DNA from: Bacteroidales bacterium
GTDB lineage: Bacteria; Bacteroidota; Bacteroidia; Bacteroidales; Paludibacteraceae
Assembly (NCBI GenBank): GCA_015061115.1
Contig: SUXE01000003.1
Location: 220,416 to 284,415, forward strand
DNA: 64,000 nucleotides
Direction of reading: 5' to 3'
Made by a program: the position numbers and the translations under genes. The notes beneath the pieces were generated by a model, which worked only from the letters and a program-made list of their open reading frames with translations, made no database searches and was not told the origin of the DNA. Below, piece after piece: positions 35,378-44,929 of this stretch (within the stretch, counting starts at the first letter, position 1; every line of letters starts with the position of its first letter).

Positions 35378-36613
35378 TTACCTGAAAAAGTAATATGCAA
35401 TGAAAATTGCTGCTATCGCTCCAACTGTGTCTGCCACAAGTCCCGCTGTGACAGCATATCTTGTCTTGCGTATGCCGACCGAACCGAAATACAGTGCTAC
35501 AATATAGAAAGTGGTGTCTGCAGCTCCTTGGAACAGACATGAAAGTTTGCCTGTGAAGCTGTCTACTCCGAACGTTTGCATCGTCTCCACCATCATCGCT
35601 TTTGCCCCGCTTCCTGATAAAGGTTTCATTATCGCTACAGGCAATGCATCTACAAAATCAGTGTTGAGGTTTGTCCAACTCCATAGCCATTTTGCTCCAT
35701 ACATAAGATAATCCATAGCTCCGGATGCTCTGAACACGCCAATCGCCACCAACATTCCTACTAAATATGGCATTACTTTGATACTTGTCTCAAATCCTTG
35801 TTTGGCTCCCTCTATGAAACATTCATATACGTTTACCTTTTTATAGGCTGCACCAGCTATGAATGTGACGATGATTGTGAAGAGTAGGGCATTACTGACA
35901 ATTTTTGATGTCAAGATCATTTCTTCCTGGTTGAGACGGGAGAATCCATACATCATCAGTCCGATGACGGTGCTGATTCCGACCAGCCAACTGATGACTA
36001 CTTTGTTCAGAAGATTTAGATGTTGTTTGATTCCGACATAGATGATCGCAGCTACCGTCGAAATGAAGGTGGAAAGCAACAGCGGAATGAAGATATCTGT
36101 CGGGTCGGCGGCTCCGAGTACGCTTCTTTGTGCAAGAATGGTGATCGGTATGAGTGTTAATCCGGATGTGTTGAGAGCAAGAAACATGATTTGTGCGTTG
36201 CTTGCCTCTTTTTTGTTCGGATTAAGTTCCTGCAACCCTTTCATCGCTTTTAATCCTAGCGGTGTGGCTGCATTATCCAACCCCAGCATGTTGGCAGAAA
36301 AATTCATGAGAAGCTGCCCGTTGACGGGATGGTTTTTGGGCACTTCTGGAAAAAGTTTGTTGAAGAATGGTCCAATTATCTTAGACAAAAAGTTTATAGC
36401 TCCTGCTTTCTCTCCAATATTCATCAACCCAAGCCATAGAATCATCACTCCTCCAAGTGGAAGGGCAATCTTCATCACGGCAAACTCTGACATGTGGAAT
36501 GTGCTGCGTACGATTCGCTCAAACACCATGTAATCCTGGAATATCACGCATTGCAGGATGGCAACGATGAATGCGATTATGAAACAGCCTATCCAGATGT
36601 AGTTTAGCACCAT
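35378..36613 (-). CDS. SpmA-SpmB fusion (nucleoside-recognition / gate domain membrane protein)
   Basis: 411 residues, about ten membrane helices. The N-terminal half (MNFSANMLGLDNAATPLGLKAM; NTSGLTLIPIT) matches SpmA, the C-terminal half (GFETSIKVMPYLVGMLVAIGVFR; FQGAADTTFYIVALYFGSVG) matches SpmB. In Firmicutes these are separate spore-maturation proteins; Bacteroidota, which do not sporulate, carry a fused form of unknown role, probably a transporter. It lies 22 bp after sufD on the same strand and may be co-transcribed with the suf genes. Confidence 0.85.
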   Translation of the reverse strand: MVLNYIWIGCFIIAFIVAILQCVIFQDYMVFERIVRSTFHMSEFAVMKIALPLGGVMILWLGLMNIGEKAGAINFLSKIIGPFFNKLFPEVPKNHPVNGQLLMNFSANMLGLDNAATPLGLKAMKGLQELNPNKKEASNAQIMFLALNTSGLTLIPITILAQRSVLGAADPTDIFIPLLLSTFISTVAAIIYVGIKQHLNLLNKVVISWLVGISTVIGLMMYGFSRLNQEEMILTSKIVSNALLFTIIVTFIAGAAYKKVNVYECFIEGAKQGFETSIKVMPYLVGMLVAIGVFRASGAMDYLMYGAKWLWSWTNLNTDFVDALPVAIMKPLSGSGAKAMMVETMQTFGVDSFTGKLSCLFQGAADTTFYIVALYFGSVGIRKTRYAVTAGLVADTVGAIAAIFIAYYFFR

Positions 36614-36635
36614 GACTCTTTGTTTTTATGCTTTG

Positions 36636-37985
36636 TTAATTGTGACATGAATTGCATGTCGCACATTTGTGAGTCTCCCTACGGAAACGTTTTTCGATCA
36701 GAACTCTGATTCTGTTTCTTAATGCCTCAATATCTATCTTCTCCACAATGTCATTGGTGAACGCAAGAAGCAGCAACATTCTTGCCTCTTTCTCTGAAAT
36801 GCCTCGTGTACGAAGATAGAACAGAGCCTCATCTTCAATCTGACCTACCGTCGCTCCATGTGAACATTTCACGTCGTCAGCATAGATCTCAAGCTGCGGC
36901 TTTGTGTACATTTTCGCCGTTGCCTTTGCACAAATATTCTTGTTGCTTTGGTATGCCTCTGTCTTCTGCGCGTTTTTTTCAACAAGTATACGACCTGCGA
37001 ATGAGCCGTATGAGCAGTCGTCCATGACATATTTGAATAGCTCTGTGCTTTTGCAGTGCGACACTTTGTGATTTATATATGTGTCGTTGTCGATGTGGTC
37101 GTGCTCGTCACCTATCGCGATTCCGCACAATGTTGTCTCTGCATGCTCTCCGCTAAGGTTGATGCGGATATTGTTGCGGGAGTATCCTGTGCGTAAAGTT
37201 ATATTGTTGATTTTTGCATCCGATGACTTCGCCTGCTCCACATATAGAGAACTGATGTTTGTGGTCTGACGTTCTGAATCGGATAATTCGTAGTGGCTGT
37301 AGTTTGAGTTTTCAGCCAAACTGACTTCAGTCACTCTGTTCGCTAAAAATTTGTGGCCAGATTCGCTGTGGTTGCAGATAATCACTTTTGCGGATGCATT
37401 CTCCTCCAAAATGATGAGGTTACGGCTTGTTGCCAATAGATCGAAGTCGGCATGCATCATGTTGATTAACTGGATAGGACGCTCTATCTGTACATTCTTT
37501 GGTACAAATAGCACGAATCCGTCTTGAGCGAAGGCTGTGTTGAATGCCACCATCACATCTGATGCGTGAGGCGCAATCTTGCCATAATATTTGCTGATGA
37601 TTTCAGGATGCTCTTTTGCGACGGTGCTGAGTGAACCGGCAATGACACCTGATTTCGCCAATTCTGCTATTTCGTCTTTCGCGATAGCCTCTGCGAAAAT
37701 GTCGTTCACAACATAGAAGTTGTGTGTTTTTAGTCCGGGCACATCGCATTTGTACGGTGCATTTGTGCTGGCTATTTCAACGCGACGGATATTCATTCCA
37801 TATTCAGTGGCGAATACGTCTGATATATTGCTGCGTTTGTAACGTTCCTGCTCGTCTGTAGGGAATCCCATACGGCAGAACACATCAAATGCTTCATCAC
37901 GGATCGCATCGAGTGGGGTGGCAGATGTTGTCTGCAACAGCTCTCTATGCTTATTGTAGATGTTTATGTATGATTCTTCTACCAT
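36636..37985 (-). CDS. sufD: Fe-S cluster assembly protein SufD
   Basis: 449 residues. The C-terminal right-handed beta-helix is typical of SufB/SufD (SSLYVEQAKSSDAKINNITL; DDVKCSHGATVGQIEDEALFYLRTRGIS, with the conserved CSHGAT motif near residue 385). The C-terminus carries a Cys-x2-Cys-rich tail (HKCATCNSCHN), which is unusual for SufD and may bind metal. SufD forms the SufBC2D scaffold that builds iron-sulphur clusters. The gene starts 3 bp after sufC. Confidence 0.93.
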   Translation of the reverse strand: MVEESYINIYNKHRELLQTTSATPLDAIRDEAFDVFCRMGFPTDEQERYKRSNISDVFATEYGMNIRRVEIASTNAPYKCDVPGLKTHNFYVVNDIFAEAIAKDEIAELAKSGVIAGSLSTVAKEHPEIISKYYGKIAPHASDVMVAFNTAFAQDGFVLFVPKNVQIERPIQLINMMHADFDLLATSRNLIILEENASAKVIICNHSESGHKFLANRVTEVSLAENSNYSHYELSDSERQTTNISSLYVEQAKSSDAKINNITLRTGYSRNNIRINLSGEHAETTLCGIAIGDEHDHIDNDTYINHKVSHCKSTELFKYVMDDCSYGSFAGRILVEKNAQKTEAYQSNKNICAKATAKMYTKPQLEIYADDVKCSHGATVGQIEDEALFYLRTRGISEKEARMLLLLAFTNDIVEKIDIEALRNRIRVLIEKRFRRETHKCATCNSCHN

Positions 37986-37988
37986 AGA

Positions 37989-38750
37989 TTATTCTCCTAA
38001 CTCTTTTTTAATCCAGTCGTAACCTTTCTCCTCAAGCTCAAGAGCCAATTCCTTGCCTGCACTCTTCACGATCTTACCTTTGTAAAGTACATGTACGAAA
38101 TCTGGCACGATGTAGTCGAGTAGACGCTGATAGTGAGTGATGACGATGCTCGCATTCTCACTGCTCTTCAACTTGTTGACACCTCCTGCGACGATACGTA
38201 GTGCGTCGATGTCAAGACCAGAGTCTGTCTCGTCGAGGATAGAAAGTTTTGGCTCCAACATTGCCATCTGGAATATCTCATTACGCTTCTTTTCTCCTCC
38301 TGAGAATCCTTCGTTTACTGAACGTCCTGCAAGTTTGTTGTTTAACTCGACATATTCCTGCTTCTCACGCATTAGTTTCAAGAAATCAGATGCAGACAAT
38401 GGTTCAAGTCCTTTGTACTTGCGGTGCTCATTGATCGCTGCACGCATGAAGTTGGACATGCTGACTCCTGGAATCTCTACTGGATATTGGAAACTCAAGA
38501 ACAGTCCTTCGTGACTTCTGTCTTCTGGGGAAAGCTCAAGAAGATTCTTGCCATTGAAGATCACCTCTCCCTCAGTGACTTCGTAACTTGGATTTCCTGC
38601 CAACACTGATGACAATGTGCTTTTGCCTGAACCGTTAGGTCCCATGATAGCGTGAACTTCTCCTGCGTTGATAGACAAATCGATACCTTTTAGAATCTCT
38701 TTGCCGTTGCTCTTGATTATAGCGTGTAAGTTTTTTATTTCTAGTAACAT
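37989..38750 (-). CDS. sufC: Fe-S assembly ATPase SufC
   Basis: 253 residues, one ABC ATPase domain: Walker A GPNGSGKST (about 37-45), signature GFSGGEKKRNE, and LDETDSGLDIDAL, where the Walker B region has the SufC-specific DETDSGLD. It powers the SufBC2D complex. It lies between sufB and sufD, 21 bp after sufB. Confidence 0.97.
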   Translation of the reverse strand: MLLEIKNLHAIIKSNGKEILKGIDLSINAGEVHAIMGPNGSGKSTLSSVLAGNPSYEVTEGEVIFNGKNLLELSPEDRSHEGLFLSFQYPVEIPGVSMSNFMRAAINEHRKYKGLEPLSASDFLKLMREKQEYVELNNKLAGRSVNEGFSGGEKKRNEIFQMAMLEPKLSILDETDSGLDIDALRIVAGGVNKLKSSENASIVITHYQRLLDYIVPDFVHVLYKGKIVKSAGKELALELEEKGYDWIKKELGE

Positions 38751-38771
38751 AGTTCTTTTTTGTTTTATTGA

Positions 38772-40208
38772 TTATCCGACGCTTCCTTCCAATGATATGC
38801 TCAAAAGATTTTTTGCTTCTACTGCAAATTCCATTGGCAGTTTGCTGATTACCTCTTTTGCGTATCCGCCTACGATTAGTGCGATCGCGTCTTCTGTTTT
38901 GATTCCTCTCTGATTGCAGTAGAACACTTGGTCTTCACTGATTTTTGATGTTGTGGCTTCGTGTTCAACTATTGCAGTCTCGTTTCTTACCTCCATGTAT
39001 GGGAATGTGTGGGCTCCACATTTGTCGCCAAGCAAAAGACTGTCACATTGAGAGAAGTTTCTTGCGTTTGAAGCATTTTCCACCACTTTCACCAAACCAC
39101 GGTAGCTGTTCTGACTATGTCCGGCAGAAATACCCTTCGATACAATATGAGAGTGGGTATTCTTACCGATATGTATCATCTTTGTTCCTGTGTCTGCCTG
39201 TTGGTAGTTGTTTGTCACAGCAACAGAATAGAATTCTCCGACTGAATTGTCTCCTAGCAATACACAACTTGGATATTTCCATGTGATCGCACTACCTGTC
39301 TCCACCTGTGTCCATGATACTTTTGAACCGTTGCCTTTGCACAAAGCACGTTTTGTGACAAAGTTGTAGATTCCACCTTTGCCGTCTTTGTCGCCTGGAT
39401 ACCAGTTCTGCACCGTCGAATATTTGATTTCAGAGTGTTCCATTGCCACAAGCTCAACGATTGCCGCATGAAGCTGGTTCTCATCACGCATTGGAGCGGA
39501 GCATCCTTCAAGGTAAGAGACGTAGCTATCGTCGTCTACAACAATCAAAGTGCGCTCAAACTGACCTGATCCTTTTGCGTTGATTCGGAAATATGTGGAA
39601 AGTTCCATCGGACAACGAACACCCTTAGGAATATATACAAATGTTCCGTCGCTGAAAACGGCTGAATTGAGAGCCGCATAGAAATTATCTGTATGGCTGA
39701 CTACAGAGCCAAGATATTTGCGTACTAGTTCTGGATAGTTGTGGACCGCTTCTCCGATTGAACAGAAAATAATGCCAAGTTCAGCAAGAGCCTCTTGTTG
39801 GGTCGTCTTTACAGAGACGCTGTCCATCACCGCGTCTACAGCCATTCCTGCTAGAGCTTTCTGCTCATGAAGAGGAATTCCGAGCTTGTCGAATGTTTTC
39901 AGTAGTTCAGGATCTATTTCCTTATTTTCACTGCCTTCGACTTCTGCTTTAGGAGCGGCGTAGTAGTAAATGTCTTGAAAATCAATTTCTGGGATTGAAA
40001 GATGAGGCCATGTTGGCACTGTAAGTGTTTGCCAATGACGAAAGGCTTCTAATCTGAATTCAAGCAGCCATTCCGGTTCGTTTTTCTTTTTTGAGATAAG
40101 ACGGATTATGTCCTCGTTGAGGCCTTTGGGAATAACTTCGGTCTCAATATTGGTGGTAAAACCGTACTTGTAATCTTCGTTAGTAACTTTATCTACTATA
40201 TTATCCAT
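38772..40208 (-). CDS. sufB: Fe-S cluster assembly protein SufB
   Basis: 478 residues, full length. Motifs include [36 protein letters not shown] (conserved Cys), [21 protein letters not shown] and the beta-helix core ending in [10 protein letters not shown]. SufB is the scaffold subunit on which the cluster is built. No sufS, sufE or sufU gene follows; the sulphur donor must be encoded elsewhere. First gene of the sufBCD(-spmAB) unit. Confidence 0.96.
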   Translation of the reverse strand: MDNIVDKVTNEDYKYGFTTNIETEVIPKGLNEDIIRLISKKKNEPEWLLEFRLEAFRHWQTLTVPTWPHLSIPEIDFQDIYYYAAPKAEVEGSENKEIDPELLKTFDKLGIPLHEQKALAGMAVDAVMDSVSVKTTQQEALAELGIIFCSIGEAVHNYPELVRKYLGSVVSHTDNFYAALNSAVFSDGTFVYIPKGVRCPMELSTYFRINAKGSGQFERTLIVVDDDSYVSYLEGCSAPMRDENQLHAAIVELVAMEHSEIKYSTVQNWYPGDKDGKGGIYNFVTKRALCKGNGSKVSWTQVETGSAITWKYPSCVLLGDNSVGEFYSVAVTNNYQQADTGTKMIHIGKNTHSHIVSKGISAGHSQNSYRGLVKVVENASNARNFSQCDSLLLGDKCGAHTFPYMEVRNETAIVEHEATTSKISEDQVFYCNQRGIKTEDAIALIVGGYAKEVISKLPMEFAVEAKNLLSISLEGSVG

Positions 40209-40230
40209 AGAGTCGTTTTACATATTTTTG

Positions 40231-40238
40231 CAAAAGTA
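40231..40238 (-). promoter_or_regulatory. -7 box of sufBCD
   Basis: TACTTTTG on the minus strand, 22 bp before sufB. The DUF456 gene starts on the other strand about 80 bp away, so the two promoters are divergent. Confidence 0.55.
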
Positions 40239-40283
40239 ATAAAATTAGTGGGTTAGTTTTAGGGTTAGTCGATGATTTTTTGC

Positions 40284-40291
40284 CAACTTTG
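40284..40291 (+). promoter_or_regulatory. Probable -7 box of the DUF456 gene
   Basis: CAACTTTG, one mismatch to TAnnTTTG, 28 bp before the start codon. Confidence 0.4.
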
Positions 40292-40319
40292 CATTATAAT
40301 CAAATAAAAAGAAGAGCTT

Positions 40320-40829
40320 ATGGAGATTGGTGTGGTTTTGATAGTGTGTTTGATTTTGGTTGTTGCAGGTCTTATCGGAAGTGTGGTTCCAGGATTGCCT
40401 GGCACTCCTTTGTATCTAGTTGCGATGCTGATCGCCCGTTTTTGTGGCGACGTGGAGATGTCCAATTTGGAGTTGTTTGTCATCTTTATATTGGTTGCGG
40501 CTACTTTTGCGGTTGATTTCTTCCTGCCGATGTGGACGACGAAAAAGTTTGGAGGAACGAAAGCGGGAGTATATGGTAGTATTGTCGGACTATTGGTAGG
40601 CTTGTTTTTGCCTGTACCTTTACCTCCAGGCACAGCTACGATTATTTGTATGTTCCTTGGTGCTGTTATCGGAGAGTATATTGCAGGTCAAAGTAATGAT
40701 GTCGCGGTAAAATCAGGTATGGGCAATCTCATAGGGTTTATTGTGGCGACGACGGTAAAGTTCGCTTTGGGTGTTTATTGTGGTTGGCGACTGATCTCAT
40801 TCGGATTGGACATGTTCAATAAAAATTAA
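40320..40829 (+). CDS. DUF456 membrane protein
   Basis: 169 residues with about five membrane helices rich in Gly and Val. The GSVVPGLPGTPLYLVAML start and the repeat-like ...VGLLVGLFLPVPLPPGTATI...GAVIGEYIAG pattern are characteristic of DUF456, a family of small integral membrane proteins without known function. It has its own terminator (40892-40928). Confidence 0.85.
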   Translation: MEIGVVLIVCLILVVAGLIGSVVPGLPGTPLYLVAMLIARFCGDVEMSNLELFVIFILVAATFAVDFFLPMWTTKKFGGTKAGVYGSIVGLLVGLFLPVPLPPGTATIICMFLGAVIGEYIAGQSNDVAVKSGMGNLIGFIVATTVKFALGVYCGWRLISFGLDMFNKN

Positions 40830-40891
40830 TCTGTAGCCAAAATAAATTGACTGAATATCACTATAATAAATAGTGCTTACTGAAATATGAA

Positions 40892-40928
40892 AGAGCAAAG
40901 GAGTTGAATTTCCTTTGCTCTTTTTAGT
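40892..40928 (+). terminator. Terminator of the DUF456 gene
   Basis: AAGAGCAAAGGA-gttgaatt-TCCTTTGCTCTTTTT: a 12 bp stem and T run, 63 bp after the stop codon. Confidence 0.85.
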
Positions 40929-41004
40929 TTAAATTATTAATTGTTAGTTTGCTAAAATTCAACAACAATTTTGCAGGATATCAATTTTTTTTAATTCTTC
41001 AAAA

Positions 41005-41415
41005 TTAATTCAAAAAGGTCATCAACCATTTTTTTACAATTTCTGAATATAGACAAAAATACATTAGACCAAGAAACAATCCACTAAAATACACATAAAC
41101 ATCCCAATATTTTGGATATCTATAACTAATTATAGTAAAGCCCCACGAAATTATGAAGTATTGTAGAAGTGTAATCACCACATAAGGAATCCTTATATCA
41201 GAATTTGTAGTCTTTTTGATGCAAAAAGACACAATAATAAATGGTGCAAACAAAAAAAGGAATTGAAAAAAATACCCTTTGATATTTTCAATACTTCCAA
41301 AATCCGAATCATCCCAACCTCTAGCAATAAAATATGCAATCATCAATATAATTTCATATATACACATCATAAAGAAGTATATATCATTATCACAACAAAA
41401 TTTTTTCCTGTTCAT
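41005..41415 (-). CDS. Small AT-rich membrane protein, unknown
   Basis: 136 residues with four predicted membrane helices and a very AT-rich sequence compared with neighbours. No family recognised. It stands alone between the DUF456 terminator and the PAP2 gene; about 190 bp on its upstream side (41416-41606) shows no clear gene or promoter. It may be a recent acquisition. Confidence 0.4.
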   Translation of the reverse strand: MNRKKFCCDNDIYFFMMCIYEIILMIAYFIARGWDDSDFGSIENIKGYFFQFLFLFAPFIIVSFCIKKTTNSDIRIPYVVITLLQYFIISWGFTIISYRYPKYWDVYVYFSGLFLGLMYFCLYSEIVKKWLMTFLN

Positions 41416-41606
41416 TTATTTGCTATTTTGTTACAGTGTTCATTTGTTTGATGTCAATTCGATGAATTTAACTGATTGGTTATTTGCAAATAGTGTTGCT
41501 CTTTTGTGATTGTAAAGTGAAAATAGACAAAACGAAAAACAACACCATGACTACCGAAAACAAAAATATTGAAATTTTCTGTATGGTAGACAATCACTAC
41601 AAACTT

Positions 41607-42467
41607 TTAAAATCCTATCTTGAAACTGATTATGGGCGGAATCGCGTCTGCAGTTGTAATGTCGAAATCTTTTTCTGATCTGGATTTTTGATGATGCAGA
41701 GCTGGAATTATAAATCCACAGGCGGTGCCAATTGATGCTCCTGCGAGGACGTCAGTGAAAAAATGGTTTCCACTTGCCATACGTAGTCCTCCTGTTAATG
41801 TGGCAATACCAAAGGAAAAGCCTGCTACTGCAGCTTTCCATTTCGAATTTGGAAAACTGTGACAAAAAACAGATGTCGTAAATGCTACTCCAGAAAATGA
41901 CATCCCAGTATGTCCGGATGGAAAAGAACAGTTCCAATCCCCTGCGTCGACTTTGGCTTGTGAATATCCGTCGAAATACATGTATGGACGTGCTCGATGT
42001 ACAAGAAACTTTGTCCATTGTAGTATGCCATTTGTAAGAAGCATCGTTTCAGCGTACATTGTCCCGATGGTTGCCCATTCACTATTCGGTGCCGTTGTCA
42101 GAATAAAAGGGGTTGCCATGGCTACTCCTAGAGTGGCTGTTCCGACGATGTGGAGTTTCTTGTTGTATGGTCTCATGAATATTTGGTCAATCTTGGGAAG
42201 ACGGCTTTTATCCCAATCTTGTGGGTTGTATTCGTTTCTTTTTAAATGTAGGATTTGATTGCAAATCAGAGCGGATCCGCTAAGTGCTGTGCCAAGTCCG
42301 ATTTGGATTCCTTCATTTACAGGTTTAAGCTTATATGTCTGGATGTAATCAGAATCAGAGGCATAGAGTGGACTTGTCAAGAATAGAAATAATGTGGTGA
42401 AAATAGTGTAAATCATATTCTTAACTGTTGCGTTGCTCTTTGATAATGTCAGACTGTTTTTGCTCAT
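41607..42467 (-). CDS. PAP2 family membrane phosphatase
   Basis: About 286 residues from the ATG at 42467; the longer frame would start inside the terminator hairpin of the upstream gene, and an internal ATG at 42416 would begin directly at a signal-like helix (MIYTIFTTLFLFLTSPLYA). The three PAP2 phosphatase motifs are present: KFLVHRARPY, PSGHTGMSF and RMASGNHFFTDVLAG (R-x5-H-x3-D). These enzymes remove phosphate from phosphatidate, undecaprenyl diphosphate or similar lipids. The signal peptide suggests a periplasmic or outer-membrane location. Confidence 0.85.
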   Translation of the reverse strand: MSKNSLTLSKSNATVKNMIYTIFTTLFLFLTSPLYASDSDYIQTYKLKPVNEGIQIGLGTALSGSALICNQILHLKRNEYNPQDWDKSRLPKIDQIFMRPYNKKLHIVGTATLGVAMATPFILTTAPNSEWATIGTMYAETMLLTNGILQWTKFLVHRARPYMYFDGYSQAKVDAGDWNCSFPSGHTGMSFSGVAFTTSVFCHSFPNSKWKAAVAGFSFGIATLTGGLRMASGNHFFTDVLAGASIGTACGFIIPALHHQKSRSEKDFDITTADAIPPIISFKIGF

Positions 42468-42491
42468 TTTTTTCTGATTGCTTTGAATGAA

Positions 42492-42522
42492 ATAAAAAAG
42501 GGATGCTGATTTCAGCATCCCT
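42492..42522 (-). terminator. Terminator of fba
   Basis: AGGGATGCTG-attt-CAGCATCCCT with TTTTTTATT after it on the minus strand, 23 bp after the fba stop codon. Confidence 0.88.
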
Positions 42523-42544
42523 CATGTTGTATCGTTTGAATAGA

Positions 42545-43555
42545 TTATTCAGCCTTACCCTTAGAACCAAGAACGTTAACGATCTTGTGAGTGTACATCT
42601 TAATCATCTCCTTACGAGCGTCACCACAGTACTGACGTGGGTCGAAGTGATCTGGGTGCTCAGCGAAGTGCTTACGAACAGCACCTGTGAAAGCAAGACG
42701 AGAGTCTGAGTCGATGTTGATCTTACATACAGCTGACTTAGAAGCCTTAGTCAACTCTGACTCAGGAATACCGATTGCGTTAGGCAACTTACCACCGTAA
42801 GTGTTGCACATCTCAACGTACTCCTCAGGAACTGAAGAAGAACCGTGAAGAACGATAGGGAAACCACCCTGCTTCTCAAACTTCTTCATTACGCCCTCAA
42901 GAACGTCGAATGCCAATGGTGGAGGAACAAGCTTTCCAGTTTTTGGATCGCGTGTACACTGCTCAGGAGTGAACTTGTAAGCACCGTGAGATGTACCGAT
43001 TGAAATAGCTAGAGAGTCACAACCTGTACGAGTAGCGAAATCTACTACCTCCTCAGGGTTAGTGTATGTGTGGTGGTCTGCAGAAACCTCATCCTCAACA
43101 CCAGCCAATACACCAAGCTCACCCTCAACTGTAACATCGAACTGGTGTGCGTAGTCACAAACCTTCTTTGTTAGAGCAACGTTCTCCTCGTATGGAAGGT
43201 GTGAACCATCGATCATAACTGAAGAAAAACCGTTGTCGATACAGTCCTTGCAAAGTTCGAAAGAATCACCGTGGTCAAGGTGAAGAACGATCTGTGGCTT
43301 CTCCCAACCTAGCTCCTTAGCGTACTCTACTGCTGCCATACCTAGGTAACGAAGGATAGTTCCGTTAGCGTAGTTACGTGCACCCTTAGAAACCTGAAGG
43401 ATAACTGGTGACTTCTCTGTTGCTGCTGCTGTTACGATAGCCTGAAGCTGCTCAAGATTGTTGAAGTTGAAAGCTGGAACAGCGTAACCGCCCTTAAGTG
43501 CCTTAGCAAACATCTCCTTAGTGTTTACCAAGCCTAACTCTTTGTAATTTACCAT
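42545..43555 (-). CDS. fba: Fructose-bisphosphate aldolase, class II
   Basis: 336 residues. Zinc-binding and catalytic motifs of class II aldolases are visible: LHLDHGDSFELCKDCIDNGFSSVMIDGSH (His and Asp ligands) and the later LHGSSSVPEEYV and SIGTSHGAYKF. It cleaves fructose-1,6-bisphosphate in glycolysis and gluconeogenesis. The strongly biased codon use (GAAGG, CTC-poor, frequent AAC/TAC) resembles that of pckG at the right end and fits high expression. Own promoter (43596-43603) and terminator. Confidence 0.95.
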   Translation of the reverse strand: MVNYKELGLVNTKEMFAKALKGGYAVPAFNFNNLEQLQAIVTAAATEKSPVILQVSKGARNYANGTILRYLGMAAVEYAKELGWEKPQIVLHLDHGDSFELCKDCIDNGFSSVMIDGSHLPYEENVALTKKVCDYAHQFDVTVEGELGVLAGVEDEVSADHHTYTNPEEVVDFATRTGCDSLAISIGTSHGAYKFTPEQCTRDPKTGKLVPPPLAFDVLEGVMKKFEKQGGFPIVLHGSSSVPEEYVEMCNTYGGKLPNAIGIPESELTKASKSAVCKINIDSDSRLAFTGAVRKHFAEHPDHFDPRQYCGDARKEMIKMYTHKIVNVLGSKGKAE

Positions 43556-43595
43556 TTTATGAAAAAATTAAATATTTTTCGTTATTATCCGTCAG

Positions 43596-43603
43596 CAAAA
43601 ATA
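43596..43603 (-). promoter_or_regulatory. -7 box of fba
   Basis: TATTTTTG on the minus strand, 40 bp before the start codon. Confidence 0.55.
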
Positions 43604-43648
43604 ATAAATTTTCTTTTTGTAGACGTGTTTGTAGTTCAACTTTTTTAA

Positions 43649-44896
43649 TTACACCAACTTGTGGATGCATAGTCCGCTACGTAGCTTTGGCTCAAACCAA
43701 GTTGCTTTTGGTGGCATGATGTTGCCGCTGTCTGCGATATCCATGATCTGCTTCATTGACACTGGGTAAAGAGCAAGTGCTGTCTTCATCTCACCAGAAT
43801 CAACTCTCTTCTTCAACTCCTTCAAACCACGTAGTCCTCCTACGAAGTCGATTCTGTCTGAAGAACGAAGGTCTTTGATGTTCAAAATCTCATCTACGAT
43901 AAGTTTTGACGAGATACTTACGTCAAGCACTCCGATTGGATCATTGTCATCGTATGTGCCCTTCTTTGCTGTCAAACTGTACCATTTGCCTGATAGGTAA
44001 AGAGAGAAGTTGTGTAGCGCGTTTGGCTTGTACATGTCCTCTCCTTTGCACTCAACGTCGAAGTTTTTCTTCAATGCGTCAAGGAACTGCTCGTCTGTCA
44101 AACCGTTAAGGTCACGGATCACACGGTTGTAGTCGAGAATTGTAAGCTGGCTTGCAGGGAAACAGACAGCCATGAAGTAGTTGTACTCCTCGTCGCCTTT
44201 ATGATTAGGATTCTGCTTTCTCTTCTCATCGCCTACAAGCGCTGCGGCTGCTGAACGGTGGTGTCCGTCTGCGATGTAAAGATTCTTCATCTTGCCAAAT
44301 TCTTCAGTCACTGTCTTGATATCTGCGTCGTCGCTGATGATCCAGAACTTATGTCCGAAACCATCGATAGGAGCGATGAAGTCGTAAACAGGAGTTGAAG
44401 CGGCATATTTAGCTACAAGTTTGTCAAGGATAGCATTGTCTGGATATGCGAAGAATACAGGCTCGATGTTTGCGTTGTTGACGCGAACGTGCTTCATTCT
44501 GTCTTCCTCCTTGTCGCGACGTGTAAGCTCATGCTTCTTGATCACACCTGTCATATAATCGTCTACGTATGCGCAAACCACAAGACCATACTGAGTCTTG
44601 CCGTTCATTGTCTGGGCATAGATGTAGTATTGCTCTTTGTCGTCTTGTACCAACCATCCTTTGTCCTGGAACATCTGGAAGTTCTGTGCGGCTTTCTCGT
44701 AAACGCGAGGGTCGTACTCGCTTGTGCCCTCTGGAAAGTCGATTTCTGGTTTGATGATGTGGTAAAGAGATTTCTCGTTACCTTTAGCTTCCTCACGTGC
44801 CTCTTCGCTGTTTAGCACGTCGTATGGACGGCTCTCTACCTGCTCCACCAATTCTTTAGGTGGACGGATACCCTTAAATGGTTTTACTATTGCCAT
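43649..44896 (-). CDS. DUF1015 family protein
   Basis: 415 residues, soluble. Starts MAIVKPFKGIRPP, the typical DUF1015 opening; later the motif YIADGHHRSAAA (about residues 208-219) and GLRGLKELKKRV are also family hallmarks. The His-His motif suggests a nucleotide- or kinase-related role; some DUF1015 proteins are linked to serine metabolism, but the function here is not known. It lies 33 bp after menG on the same strand. Confidence 0.88.
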   Translation of the reverse strand: MAIVKPFKGIRPPKELVEQVESRPYDVLNSEEAREEAKGNEKSLYHIIKPEIDFPEGTSEYDPRVYEKAAQNFQMFQDKGWLVQDDKEQYYIYAQTMNGKTQYGLVVCAYVDDYMTGVIKKHELTRRDKEEDRMKHVRVNNANIEPVFFAYPDNAILDKLVAKYAASTPVYDFIAPIDGFGHKFWIISDDADIKTVTEEFGKMKNLYIADGHHRSAAAALVGDEKRKQNPNHKGDEEYNYFMAVCFPASQLTILDYNRVIRDLNGLTDEQFLDALKKNFDVECKGEDMYKPNALHNFSLYLSGKWYSLTAKKGTYDDNDPIGVLDVSISSKLIVDEILNIKDLRSSDRIDFVGGLRGLKELKKRVDSGEMKTALALYPVSMKQIMDIADSGNIMPPKATWFEPKLRSGLCIHKLV

Positions 44897-44929
44897 TTTT
44901 TATTTTGTTTAAGTTGTTTGTAATCTTTT

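Noticed and set aside
36042..36533. 163-codon frame opposite the SpmAB fusion
   Set aside because: Lies antisense inside a clearly recognised gene, has no family features and is a shadow of the codon bias of the other strand.
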